DNA of 64,000 bases from Incurvaria masculella. Lineage: Eukaryota; Arthropoda; Insecta; Lepidoptera; Incurvariidae. The notes under the pieces were generated by a model, which was not told the DNA's origin, ran no database searches, and was given only the letters and a program-made list of their open reading frames with translations. The position numbers and the translations under genes are program-made. Below are positions 1-9,821 of this stretch, in pieces. Location: NCBI GenBank assembly GCA_946894095.1, contig OX335646.2, positions 17,726,077 to 17,790,076 on the forward strand, given 5' to 3'. Position 1 is the stretch's first letter, and the number at the start of each line of letters is the position of its first letter.

Positions 1-1070
1 TCAAGCCAATAATTATAGTTGTATCAATATGAAATAAATCGAAATGGAATTCAATCTTATCAAATTATAATAACTGAGAACCATTTATGTTAACAGTTTA
101 CATTTAAATATAATTTTAATTCGTATATTAATTATCATATATTATTATTATTGTACATATATTATATATTCTTAATATCAATAACACTACCTATCCTGGT
201 CACTTTGGTAACAAATTGTAATGAATCCACCCTCCTACAATAACTTTTTTTCGGCCGGACTCTTACATAAATGGCAACGTAATCGTCTGAGGATCCTACA
301 TTTCCGTAGACGTTCAGATTCAAGCTAAATCGTCAAATTATATTTTATAGAGTTTATTATTTATTTCACATGGTCATAATTAATTTAGAAAACCTTTTAT
401 CGGTAGATAATGTCATTGTAAAGATGTACATGTCAGATTTGGTTCATGAAATTTACTTTCAATGAATCGTCATGTGCACTTATCAGATTCATTGAATTCT
501 GAATATACAGTGTCGGACTCCAAAGCTTGTGATTTTGGATGCTCGCTTAAGGGATCCCTTAGACTCTAAAAGAGCCTCTCAATGGCCATCGACACTCACG
601 TATATCCGACACTGATATATGTAATCGATTCAAACCGTATTGAATGGGTCCTAATTCTTATCTAACCGATCAATGTCGTAAACTTTAGATATTGTTCAAT
701 CATTTATTTAAAATTGGAAGTTGTGGGCCCACATTAGAAAGTTATAAGTATTTCTTAATAATGATAATACATTTATCCACGACTGTTTTGAGTGAAACAA
801 ACAACCCAGAGTAATAGGAAGTCAATTATTCGAATCGTGGTGACCTGTAACGCCTTAGTTCACCAATAGATAAATTGACATATTTAAGGTTATTATACGT
901 ACTGATGATGAGTATTTCCGGCATATTTATATGAATGGTTAGCTTATATACTGATCATAAAATGTGTTTTAACATCAGTTCAGCCAACATAATAGATTAA
1001 GGAGAATAGGCTGCATAAACACTTTAATCAGGGGCTAAATGCGCAATAATAGCAAATCAATGTAGTAATA

Positions 1071-1430
1071 AAATCCATTAAATCTCTTTTAAAGGCTCAA
1101 TACACAGTAAGAGAAGATAATAGATGAATTAGTCTTTATAAGACCACCTTACCAAATGCTTGCTCCATGGCTCAATACACAGTGTCAGCAAACCATTTGG
1201 CAATATATTTTAAAACCCATTAAAACTCTTTTAAAGGCTCAATACACAGTAAGAGATGATAATAGATCAATCAGTCTTTATTAGACAACCTTACCAAATG
1301 CTTGCTCCATGGCTCAATACACAGTGTCAGCAACCCATTTGGCAATATATTTTAAAACCCATTAAATCTCTTTTAAAGGCTCAGTACACAGTAAGAGAAG
1401 ATAATAGATTGATTAGTCTTTACTAGATTT
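1071..1430. repeat. 142-bp tandem repeat, about 2.5 copies
   Basis: The block beginning TTTTAAAGGCTCAATACACAG recurs at 1087, 1229 and 1371, an exact 142-base spacing, with few differences between units. Each unit also has an internal echo of GGCTCAATACACAGT (CATGGCTCAATACACAGTGTC), so the unit may itself be an old duplication. It is non-coding. Confidence 0.85.
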
Positions 1431-3499
1431 ATTATATTATATTAAAGTTGATACGGCATTTAAACAACCACTCATAGAAATAGAACATTTACATTCGTGT
1501 AAATATTTTAATCCGACTGCAGTACATTGAGTACTGCATCCAATGCAAAAATATGTCAAAACGTTCAACGATGACAGTAACATTATCTTGGTATAGTAAT
1601 TTTATATTCATTTCCAACCAGCTCTGGAACGAGGTTCTCAGTTTAGATGGTATTCATATCACCCCTACTCATCTCTAAAATCAAAGCACCATTCAATACT
1701 AAGCTGATCTGTAGTTAGGTTTCGAATGTTGATGAATTATATACCTAACCCATCCGTTTGTACCTTGTGTATTACAACAACGGCTCTATTCCCAAAACCC
1801 TGAATACATACCGCATAAGATGTACACATATATATTTAAAGTCTGACCAACTTCGGTATGGCCCGGTGTTTGTAGGCTTAATAACATTAATGATAATTTG
1901 TAAACAATGGAAGTTATACTTTGTATTTATGTAAACCCTCATCGACACTAGGATAGTCAAAATATGATCTCCCCTTTTCATATTGTTATTCTGTTTTTAA
2001 AGAGAATAGGAAACTTCAACAATAGATCAAGGCAATTGCAACTTAAATAAGGTAGCACCGAAATGTAACCAAAACTCAAGAAAACAACAATGTATTAGAT
2101 GTGATTTTTCCGAGTCTAAAATCCCCTTAATTCGTCCAACATTCATACAACCTTCTTGAACGACAGTTCGCCACGTTAAACTCATAGAAATCCGTAAACA
2201 TATACGGTTACTTATATCTAGCTCACGGTTAATCATTCATCACATAAATTTACTTATTTTTAACTACCTAACTCGGATTAATCACAACATGATTATTAAG
2301 TAAAACAATAAACAATCTGATCTATAGTAAATTTAACTTATTTCAGCACTACCTTTTATAATTCGGTGTAACGGCATCACATGGGTAGACTGATCCTATC
2401 AGAAATAATCTGGTTTCTATGTATCTTGTTTCATGCGATTCATTTGGGTATTGTAGGCAGGCTACAAAACATAAATCTATGTAAATGTAAAGCAATATGC
2501 TTCCTATAACAGAAACAGTCAGTAACTGTAAATATGGTTTATTCTTCTATTCAATTAGGTGTAAACAAACATTCATTATGAATGTCTAAGGTGAAAATAA
2601 GTTAAATTTATCTGGATGAAAACTTAGTGCTGTACCTATTTAGGTGCAGCCAGGCCTAGGATGGTAGACGCACAAGTTGGTGAACCCTTCAAAGATAATA
2701 GCTTGTCCAACACCAACATGTATACACCATTACGCCTTCTTCCAAAAAGGATTGGCTGATATGATGTATTTTAAGTTATGTGCATCTTCCAATCGCAAAT
2801 TTACTTATATCTAACTAATCTCTGCCTCAATTACTCCGAATGCCAAAACAAGATAACTTCCGAACCTTTCAGTCAGCGTCTACACTACATCAACCGTACC
2901 TCACAATCTTACAATTTCAAATATCAAAATAATGTATTCATATAACTTTGAAGCAAATTTAATTATTTTGAATCCATTCTAACATTAATAAATCAACATT
3001 TCAAAAGCTATGAGGTTTGGTTGACTTTTTTGGGTGGGAATACCTTAATTAACAATACTGGAAGCATTTAGACTCCACGTTGATTTTGAAATTGAAAAGA
3101 TAACTAACTGCTAATGAATTCTCACAAGCTTCGTCTAGTATCATCCAGTTGATCACATGTTTCTAGTCTTAACTAATTACTTCATGAAAGTTCGAAACGA
3201 ATCCAGATTAATAAAACAAGCTAAAAACCCACTCACGTCTCCCGAATGCTCGATACACAACGTCTTAAATCTAAGGTTACGTTAATAATGCCTTGTCTAT
3301 TGTTATAACCAATTAAATATAGTCACAATATAATATCCGTTAGCATTTAACCAACGAAACAAATGCTTCCTTTCAATGTTAAACTTTGGCCAAACCTTAA
3401 ATAAATGGTTTAATTCAATAACTTCCAATTAAATAGTGCTTTGATTTAGAAAGAAATAATAAAGAGTAATAATCGACTCACGTAATTCTGCTACAGTTT

Positions 3500-3660
3500 C
3501 ACACTCGCGATAGTAAACAAACAACTATGGCGCGCGGCGGCGCGGACGCACTGGTAGTCGTCCTGCGCAAGCGGCATCCGAGGCACGAATGCTTTCGCTG
3601 CGTGTCGTCGCATGAACGATAGGTATAACCAAACAACGCAAATCCGCAGGTGCGTTGACG
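3500..3660. other. CpG-rich patch inside or beyond the IFT74 gene
   Basis: About 160 bases unusually rich in GCG and CGC (GCGCGCGGCGGCGCGGACGC). A 31-codon ATG frame crosses it on the plus strand. It could be a promoter, a first exon or an enhancer; nothing in it is recognisable as protein. Confidence 0.3.
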
Positions 3661-4149
3661 TAAACAAAGCATCTATATTGACCTATGTATGTATTAACAA
3701 CTAATGTAGCGTTATCGCCATAATCACCAAAACATTATTATTTATGTGGAGTTCAATATCTCTAATAACTTTTATAAAATTCTTTAGAATAAATTATGTT
3801 TTATTATTTACTGAGTGAGGTAATATCAAAAGTATTAAAGATGTATTTATTTCGATACAAACTAGTTTTGTATTCGAAATGTATGTATGTCTCTTCTGCT
3901 GTAAATGATTTAATATTTATTTTGAATAGGTTGGTCCCATTACAATGGGCTCTAACCTAGTTTCGCAGTGCTGAAATGTCGCGAATAATCCTTCGAAGTA
4001 ATATTTTTCAAAATAACAGAACCATCAGTGCTCCGCCCGACCCACGATAGAGGGAAGGTATTTATTTAAAAAATGGCCTGAGTTGAGCTACTGCTGTGGC
4101 CCCGGTCGCACAGCTATATATATGCTGTGACGCCACTGCCCTAGATCAC

Positions 4150-4326
4150 CTGCGAGCCGGCGATGTCCTTGGCGAGGTCGTCGCGCTCCCGCCGCAGCGC
4201 GTCGAGCTGCGCGCGCGCAGTCTCCGCCTCTTCGCGCAGCGCCCGCGCTGTTCCCTCAAGCTCGCCGTACTCCGCCCGCTGCGCCGGCGGCATATCGGCC
4301 AGCAGGTGCGACACCGTCGACTGCTC
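4150..4326 (-). CDS. IFT74: IFT74 coding exon 4 (last one visible)
   Basis: The acceptor chosen is GGCCGCAG at 4327, the donor TCGCAG|GTGATC at 4150; 177 bases, phase 0 to phase 0. It encodes EQSTVSHLLADMPPAQRAEY and a further coiled coil ending AGSQ. A second AG (CCCACAG, about 4348) would put TAG in frame from phase 0, so it was not used. The polypyrimidine tract of the chosen site is weak, so the left edge could shift slightly. Confidence 0.7.
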
Positions 4327-6874
4327 CTGCGGCCGACTAACGCTGTGGGTGGGCCTTGACTTTCCACAAGCTTTCACATGCTTAGGAATTTATAGGAACA
4401 AGTAATAACTATTTAGAACTCTGGCGCCTCAACCTGCACCATCGAACATTGAAATTTAGCGCTGAGTCGTCCCTTTTGTTAGAGACCCGTAACCCACCGA
4501 GGCCCTTACACCCACAGATTAACTTACATCATTGAATAGAGCAGGCATTTGAGGGATACACTAAATCGCCTGTCCATAGGTTTGATGTATATATTTGTGT
4601 AGAAATGTGAAATAATATAATTGTGTTGAAAATATGTATCGACACAAAATATATAAAAATCCGTGAACAGGGGATTCGATGATCTTAGGCTGTTTTCGAT
4701 AAGTGTGTTGTAACTCGTAATAGAGGCTCTGAGACTACAAAGAGTGTACATATAAAGATATTTAGGTAATGTAGGTAAAAATACCTATTATATGAACGTG
4801 CCTATGCCTTAGTCCCGTACGAAAAGGTAACGATAAACCATCTATGCACGAGGATTACCTTCTCCATCTGCTCTTTGACTTGCCGTAGCTGCATCTCCTT
4901 GCGTTGCTTCTCGAGGAACACCTGCTCCACCTCCGCCTGCAACTTCTGGTTGGCCTCGTCGAGCTCCCGCGCTTGCTCCTCCACAGCCTGGCGGTCGGCG
5001 GCGCCCGTTGAGATCCTGATTGCGGTGTTGTAGTCGGACAGACGTCCCTGCAAGTCTGGAAATTGAATATGCCCACGTTATGAGCGCCAACTTTTTCCGG
5101 CGTCTTCACATGCGGCTATTGGGCCATTGCGCCCAAATTGTGCATCTTGCGACCTGGTCTAGTCGTTGCAAGTTGTCGTTGCATCTGCGACTTGTTACTG
5201 CGAGTAGACGCAGAGTGGCGTTTGCGTCTGCGAGTAGTCGTTACGATAGAAGCATGCAGGATTGTATTTTTCTTCACGCTTTTTTCGCCGAAGTTTGGAA
5301 TATGTTTTAAGAATAATTAGGAGAATTCTCCCCAGCCTGATTTCTTCTCGGTCACTAGTCATCCGAACGTAGCACAGAGCAGGACGAGCTTCGACATCCC
5401 ATATGAAAATATAGATACCGAACGTAACCACGATGAGACTCGCAATACAAACACACGCGTACCTTCCTCGGCGCTCATAGCCATAAAATATGTAAAATCA
5501 TCGCAGCAAGATTGACGCTGACCTGTCGTTGCGACTGTCGTCGGGCTTACACGTGCACCGTGCGTCTTGTCACTGCGCCAAGTAACGAGATGCGACTCCC
5601 CTAGCCTGTCGTTGCGACTCCAACTCAGAAGCCAAGTGTGCAAGGCTTTGAACAAAATCGTCGGCCGCAAGCTGTCGTCGGGTCTAGTCGCCGAACTGCC
5701 GCAGTCGCATGTCGCATAGTGTGCGCCTTCACTAACGGCGGACTAGCAACTGAGTGAATTTTACTGACTCGACTGACGAGTTTCGGTCGCTCTCGCCTCA
5801 GTCGTCCTGCTAAGCTAATCAGACGGTTGAAAGTTGATATGTAGGGCCTCACCGGTCAGCTCCTGCGCCAGCTCCCTCACGCGCTTCTCGTAGTGCTTGC
5901 GCGCGGAGCGCTCCCTCTCGCCGGCGTCGGCGCGCGCGTGCAGCCGCGCGATCTCCGCGCGCAGGTCGCGCGCGCGCTCGCCCAGCACCCCCTCCCAGTA
6001 GCGGCGGTCCTGCAGCTGCCGCGTGCGGAAGCCGCGCGCCGTGCCGCTGCGCACGCCTGACAGACCCTGCTGCGTGATCGGACGGTCCACCTAGCGGGGG
6101 GATTAATGGGGTGCCCCAAAAGTATTATCAGATTGATGTGACAAGCGTCCGAAGTCTGGAATCCGGCACCTACTCTGGCACCATGACAATGCCTCGCTGC
6201 ACACTTCTGTTAAAACACTCGACTTTTTCCATTAAAAAAATTGTGCCTATCCTACCTCACCCGGCATATTCCCCTGACATAGCCGCCAGGATATGGAACT
6301 GTCTGCCGGCGAGTGCCTTTCATCAAACCTTCAACTGGGAGTCTTCAATCTCCTATACTATGCTCATAGACCTAGCATGCGCGCGCAGCGCGCTTACATC
6401 TATGCTGGGCCATAGTTATACAGCGTGTAACAGCAGTCTGGGTCATAGCCATACAGAGTGTAACAGCAGTCACTGACTTCAAAGTTTCCTAGATGATATT
6501 TTTCTGTATTTTGAGAATGCGGAAAAGTTTTAGTTTTCCTGCAAACTTTTCCGTACAATCTAAGAGCCACGGCAGCACTTCCCGTGCAATGCTTCGCTGC
6601 TAGCTGTATACTTTTATAACGAAACATTTAATTTTTCAACGTAGATGTGATAGAAAGAAAGAGTATTTGGATTTTTATATGGACTGATAGAATATTTCAA
6701 TGCCCCTGATGTACCAATAGATATGATATTGGTTTCCGGCTCACCATAGAGAAACCACTCATGGCCGTGGGCTGGCGCGAGGCGGTGGCCGGCATGGCGC
6801 CGAAGCCCGAGGTGCTGAGGCGTGACGTCGCCGTGCCGCCGCGGTACGCCGACGTAGGACGCATACTGCCACTT
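4150..6874 (-). CDS. IFT74: IFT74-like intraflagellar transport protein, N-terminal part (4 coding exons, partial)
   Basis: Join on the minus strand: 6864-6745, 6090-5853, 5055-4859, 4326-4150, giving 244 residues in one open frame with phases 0, 1, 0, 0. IFT74 is a core IFT-B subunit that pairs with IFT81 by coiled coil and carries tubulin and other cargo into cilia; in insects this concerns sensory neurons and sperm. What is seen: a short basic, Ser/Gly/Arg-rich N-terminus starting MRPTSAYRGG; the family signature RPITQQGLSG soon after; then a long Glu/Arg/Gln-rich coiled coil containing LQGRLSDYN, which parallels the vertebrate LQGQLADYN, and finally the run ending AGSQ. Vertebrate IFT74 is about 600 residues, so over half is missing and no further exons were seen down to position 1. 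Coding exons are far richer in G+C than the introns. The identification rests on remembered family sequence and order, and is strong. Confidence 0.85.
4859..5055 (-). CDS. IFT74: IFT74 coding exon 3
   Basis: Acceptor TTTCCAG at 5056, donor GAGAAG|GTAATC at 4859; 197 bases that complete the split codon and end in phase 0. It encodes LQGRLSDYN then a charged coiled coil ending KEQMEK. This matches the vertebrate order LQGQLADYN ... EEIEQEK. Confidence 0.85.
5056..5852. other. IFT74 intron 2
   Basis: 797 bases. 5120-5240 and 5500-5800 are oddly rich in TCGTTGCGACT-like words (GTCGTTGCGACTGTCGTCGG, GTCGTCGGGTCTAGTCG), which look like a degenerate lepidopteran repeat. No coding signal. Confidence 0.45.
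5853..6090 (-). CDS. IFT74: IFT74 coding exon 2
   Basis: Acceptor CCGCTAG at 6091, donor ACCG|GTGAGG at 5853; 238 bases, ending in phase 1. It encodes VDRPITQQGLSG followed by the start of the coiled coil (RYWEGVLGERARDLRAEIAR and on). It is very G+C-rich, with strong use of CGC and GCG codons. Confidence 0.85.
6155..6310 (+). pseudogene. Decayed mariner-like transposase fragment
   Basis: In one frame LWHHDNASLHTSVKTLDFF is read, then a stop; one frame over, IVPILPHPAYSPDIA follows. Together these are the second and third catalytic blocks of a mariner-type transposase, broken by a frameshift. It lies in an IFT74 intron, antisense to that gene. Confidence 0.7.
6290..6375 (+). pseudogene. Possible non-LTR retrotransposon ORF2 tail fragment
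   Basis: Directly after the mariner relic the frame reads RIWNCLPASAFHQTFNW, which resembles the 'WNSLPxxxFPxxxNLxxFK' C-terminal stretch of jockey/CR1-type LINE polyproteins. It is short and weak evidence. Confidence 0.35.
6745..6874 (-). CDS. IFT74: IFT74 coding exon 1 (start codon exon)
   Basis: The acceptor TTTATGCAG ends at 6875, so the exon begins at 6874 with a 10-base 5' UTR and ATG at 6864-6862. Forty codons follow to the donor ATG|GTGAGC at 6745 (phase 0). The start is the only ATG giving the basic, Gly/Ser/Thr-rich N-terminus expected of IFT74. Because the exon starts with a splice acceptor, a non-coding first exon must lie upstream, probably near 8.5 kb. A longer open frame covers the same DNA in another phase but has no family resemblance. 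Confidence 0.75.
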
Positions 6875-6901
6875 CTGCATAAAGAAAACCCATATTCGGC
6901 T

Positions 6902-7047
6902 CCTAAGCTTAAGTCCGCTAATAGATAACTTCAATTTCGAGCGTTAGCGTTATGAGAGCGTAATGGATAATGACAATTTTGTGTGATTCCGGAGTTATCT
7001 CATAACGCTAACCCTCGAAAGTGGAGTTATCTATTAGTGGCCTTAGG
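6902..7047. mobile_element. Fold-back MITE upstream of the IFT74 start exon
   Basis: Outer arms CTAATAGATAACTTCA and TGGAGTTATCTATTAG, inner arms TTCGAGCGTTAGCGTTATGAG and CTCATAACGCTAACCCTCGAA. Begins 28 bases from the splice acceptor of the IFT74 start exon. Confidence 0.7.
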
Positions 7048-8449
7048 CATCTGATACACCACTGTGTCGTGAACTAGACAGTTTCTTCTATTAGGATAGG
7101 TGTTAACAGCTTTAGACCATGTCATATTGTATCTAATGCGTCCCTTAATTACTATAATATAGTCCTGAGTAGACAATGAAGCTCAACATTCAATTTTGCT
7201 AGCCTCTCCTCTTTTGTAGTAGCACGCGTTATGACACGGACCGTAGTATATCTTCTTGCTGAAGACCAAATACGTTGACTTTGGCCATGTAAGGTCGGCT
7301 GTACTTATTTTTTTTATTATATGCTTTTTATATATAATTCAACCCAGCCAAAAAATATAAGAAGCTACATTTTCTCTTAGATCTGGAAGTGCATTTTAGG
7401 TGAGTCTCATAAAATACATACAGATTTAAAGATTGTAGGATCAGCCAATCTACCTGCGGCAGTATGGACACCTCTTAACAGTGTATGGGCTGGTTTTTGT
7501 TTTTTTAAATGATTTCTAACTCTTATACAATCTAACGTGTGGAGTCTGTTTATCTGTCTGTTCCTGACTGAAGGACCCGATCAGAAATAGTGCAGGAGTC
7601 GGAGGTGTACCCATATACCGTTGCCTTCGAACTTCGGTCCTCGACATTGAGGTCGGATGGGCTCCTAGGGGCTATGTAGCTGTAGGTGGCTGTAGGAGTG
7701 ACCGGCAAGCAAGTGGCGTTCGGGCTGCCCACTCCGCTTGCCGCGGGCGCCCATAGCCCTCGAAAGTTACATCTATCCCCTAGTACCAGTTAGTGCGCGG
7801 GGTAGGTGACTTGTCCTAATGAAGTCTGACGGACTAATGAAACTAGCGGAGAGTTAGGGCTGAACGACACCTCCAGTACTCGTCTAAGAAATGACAAGTC
7901 CAAAGGCTAGTAGTTGCGCCGGCCGCTCCAGCCGATTTATTCAGCTTAGTGTAGCCTGATATAAAGGCTCCTGGCACTTTTGAGCATAGAAATCTATGCT
8001 TTTGAGCATAGAAATAGCGCGCATGCTAGGTCTATGCTTTTGAGGGAGTAATGATGTATAATTCCTCACCAGTTAGGCCTTGACAGTTGACATATGTCTA
8101 TGACTCTTCCTACCCTCTCGATCCCAATAGGCCACAGCCTATAGGAGCATATGCAGGCCTTCTCCCTCGCGCGCCATTCGCTGCGTACCTACCTATATCA
8201 ATGCAGGTAGGGGTAAGGCACTGCAGTGCAGGTGGCGCAAATATTCGACGAAGTCAACTGCAGTGAACACCCAATGCAGTTTCACCTACGCACAGCGAAC
8301 TTCAGTTGGGAACAATCACGGAGGAATATTTCAGATACTGCGAAGCGGATAAGGCCATTAGACGTGCTCTGTTTCGTGACGGTGAGCATACCTAAAGTCT
8401 TACATACACAAAGTCTCACTGAGTTCGTGTATGCAATGGGGGTCCTGAC
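7048..8449. other. IFT74 5' intron region
   Basis: Presumed intron between a non-coding first exon and the start exon. 7550-7960 is moderately GC-rich and repeat-like without a recognised family. 7980-8043 has two copies of GAGCATAGAAAT...CTATGCTTTT around GCGCGCATGC; related words recur at 6355-6410 and 8745-8825. Confidence 0.4.
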
Positions 8450-8735
8450 CTCGTCTGGTCAGCGCGTCCGCTATACTCGCGCAGGCCGCGGCGCGACACT
8501 GGACGCGCGCCCGCGCCCGCGCCCTCCCTCCACCCACCGCCGCCGTCGGAAAAATCCATAACGGGCCAATTATCGCTGGCCGTCCAGGCGAAGAGAGCGA
8601 GGCTGCCGGACGTGACTCGGACTCGACACGCGCGCTGACACTGTTGTTGAAGCGTTGTCATGGTAACGTGCACTTGCACGGCCATGTGGGCCCGCCAGTG
8701 GACGTCCACATCAGGTTGCCATGGAATTAGGTTCC
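8450..8735 (-). promoter_or_regulatory. CpG-rich patch, probable IFT74 promoter with RFX X-box-like sites
   Basis: A sharply G+C- and CpG-rich stretch in AT-rich DNA, about 1.6-1.9 kb upstream of the IFT74 start-codon exon. That exon needs a non-coding upstream exon. Inside is GTTGTCATGGTAAC at 8654-8667, one base off the palindromic X-box GTTGCCATGGTAAC bound by RFX factors. A weaker partial site, GTTGCCATGGAA, lies near 8715-8726. IFT genes are classic RFX/DAF-19 targets, so position and motif fit. The transcription start itself was not seen. Confidence 0.55.
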
Positions 8736-9690
8736 CCCTACATCATAGAAATATGTCTAGCTAGAAATATGTCTGTCTAGCTATGCGCGCGCTATTTCTA
8801 TGAACATCCTACTTCTATGAGCTAGCTAGACCATGGACATTCGATCGTCGTGCACAAAGCATTGTTTGTGGAACAAACGCATACTAATAATAAAATACCA
8901 CCTCTTTAAACAGTAAAATTTATTTTTCCTATGTAAATTCGAAAAAGAATGGACACGCCGGCAACCGCATCGCCGAGTGTTTGCTTAAAGAGGCAAAAGC
9001 CATTATGATTAACTTAATTAAATTTGAATTCGGTGTAAAATATGTAACGACATCAAGTGCGTCGGCGGAAAGCAGTGGTTCCGTACCGCTGAGGGCTGGG
9101 CGGACTGGAGAAAAATTGGAGAGGCGTATGTCCAGCAGTGGACGCAAACACGCTGACTGACTGTAAAATTGATTGAGGTGTAACATGATTTTGTGACCGG
9201 CAAAGTATGTTTGTCAGTTCTTATTCGCATGATAATAGAGCAGCAGATTGTATCTTTTTGACAATTTCAAGTGTAGGCTACCTAGGTACCTTTATTATTA
9301 TTATTATTTAAGCCCATGGAGGTGAAGATCGCTGTGGAAATGGAAGTTTGCTGGTATTGATTTGTAAAACCCATGAAAACTTTAATGGTTAACTTTGAGT
9401 AATAGCGAAATATGAACATATCGCGTCCATTCATTTTCAGCGTTATTGATAAAATAATGTACACGAATTATTACTCATTAGAAGAAAAATAAGTTACATA
9501 CCTACTTAGAAGTTATGCTTAAAAACTTTGAAGTTATGTGTGCTGTAGCTAGTTTCACTAAACAATTTAAGCAAAGTTAAACCAACATTCAAATCGGCCA
9601 ACAATTTTCACTCCACTAAAAATAGGTACGTATAATTACGAGCCGACGGTAAAAAAAGAGTAAAGAACATAAAAATAACATCCAACAGCA
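8736..9690. other. Intergenic DNA between the IFT74 promoter and the synthetase 3' end
   Basis: Holds the LINE tail at 9050-9168 and a TTATT run at 9291-9308, which includes the possible synthetase poly(A) signal. Nothing else was recognised. Confidence 0.45.
9050..9168 (+). repeat. LINE 3' end fragment
   Basis: It translates as ...EGWADWRKIGEAYVQQWTQTR then a stop, and the DNA GAGGCGTATGTCCAGCAGTG is the widespread lepidopteran LINE tail normally followed by GATGATGA repeats. Only the last hundred or so bases are present, as expected of a 5'-truncated insertion. Confidence 0.55.
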
Positions 9691-9693
9691 AAT

Positions 9694-9821
9694 TCACGGG
9701 GTCTGCAGTCTGGCGATTTCGTTCTTTAGCCCGCGACGGTCCAACTTGCCGGAGACGGTCAGAGGCAGCGCAGGAGCGAGGTACACCCCACCGTCTAGCT
9801 GCTTGTAGTAGCTCAATTTGG
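9694..9821 (-). CDS. Acyl-CoA synthetase exon 11 (C-terminus, catalytic Lys)
   Basis: Acceptor TGTTGCAG at 9822, stop TGA at 9696-9694. It encodes KLSYYKQLDGGVYLAPALPL followed by TVSGKLDRR (A10 motif with the catalytic Lys). It ends LQTP, so no PTS1. A possible AATAAA poly(A) signal on the minus strand lies at 9296-9291, about 400 bases downstream. Confidence 0.9.

Larger units (their letters stand above)
1..4149. other. AT-rich non-coding DNA left of the last visible IFT74 exon
   Basis: Presumed IFT74 intron, or sequence beyond it. Apart from the 142-bp tandem repeat and the CpG patch at 3500-3660, nothing recognisable was seen; short open frames here carry no motif. Confidence 0.5.

Noticed and set aside
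1772..2236. Minus-strand frames as further IFT74 exons
   Set aside because: They are AT-rich, lack the coiled-coil composition, and have no suitable splice phases.
4096..4405. Plus-strand open frames over IFT74 exon 4
   Set aside because: They are antisense shadows of the GC-rich coding exon and resemble no family.
6614..6934. 106-codon minus frame over IFT74 exon 1
   Set aside because: Its phase does not join to exon 2; the other phase gives the IFT74-like N-terminus and splices in frame.
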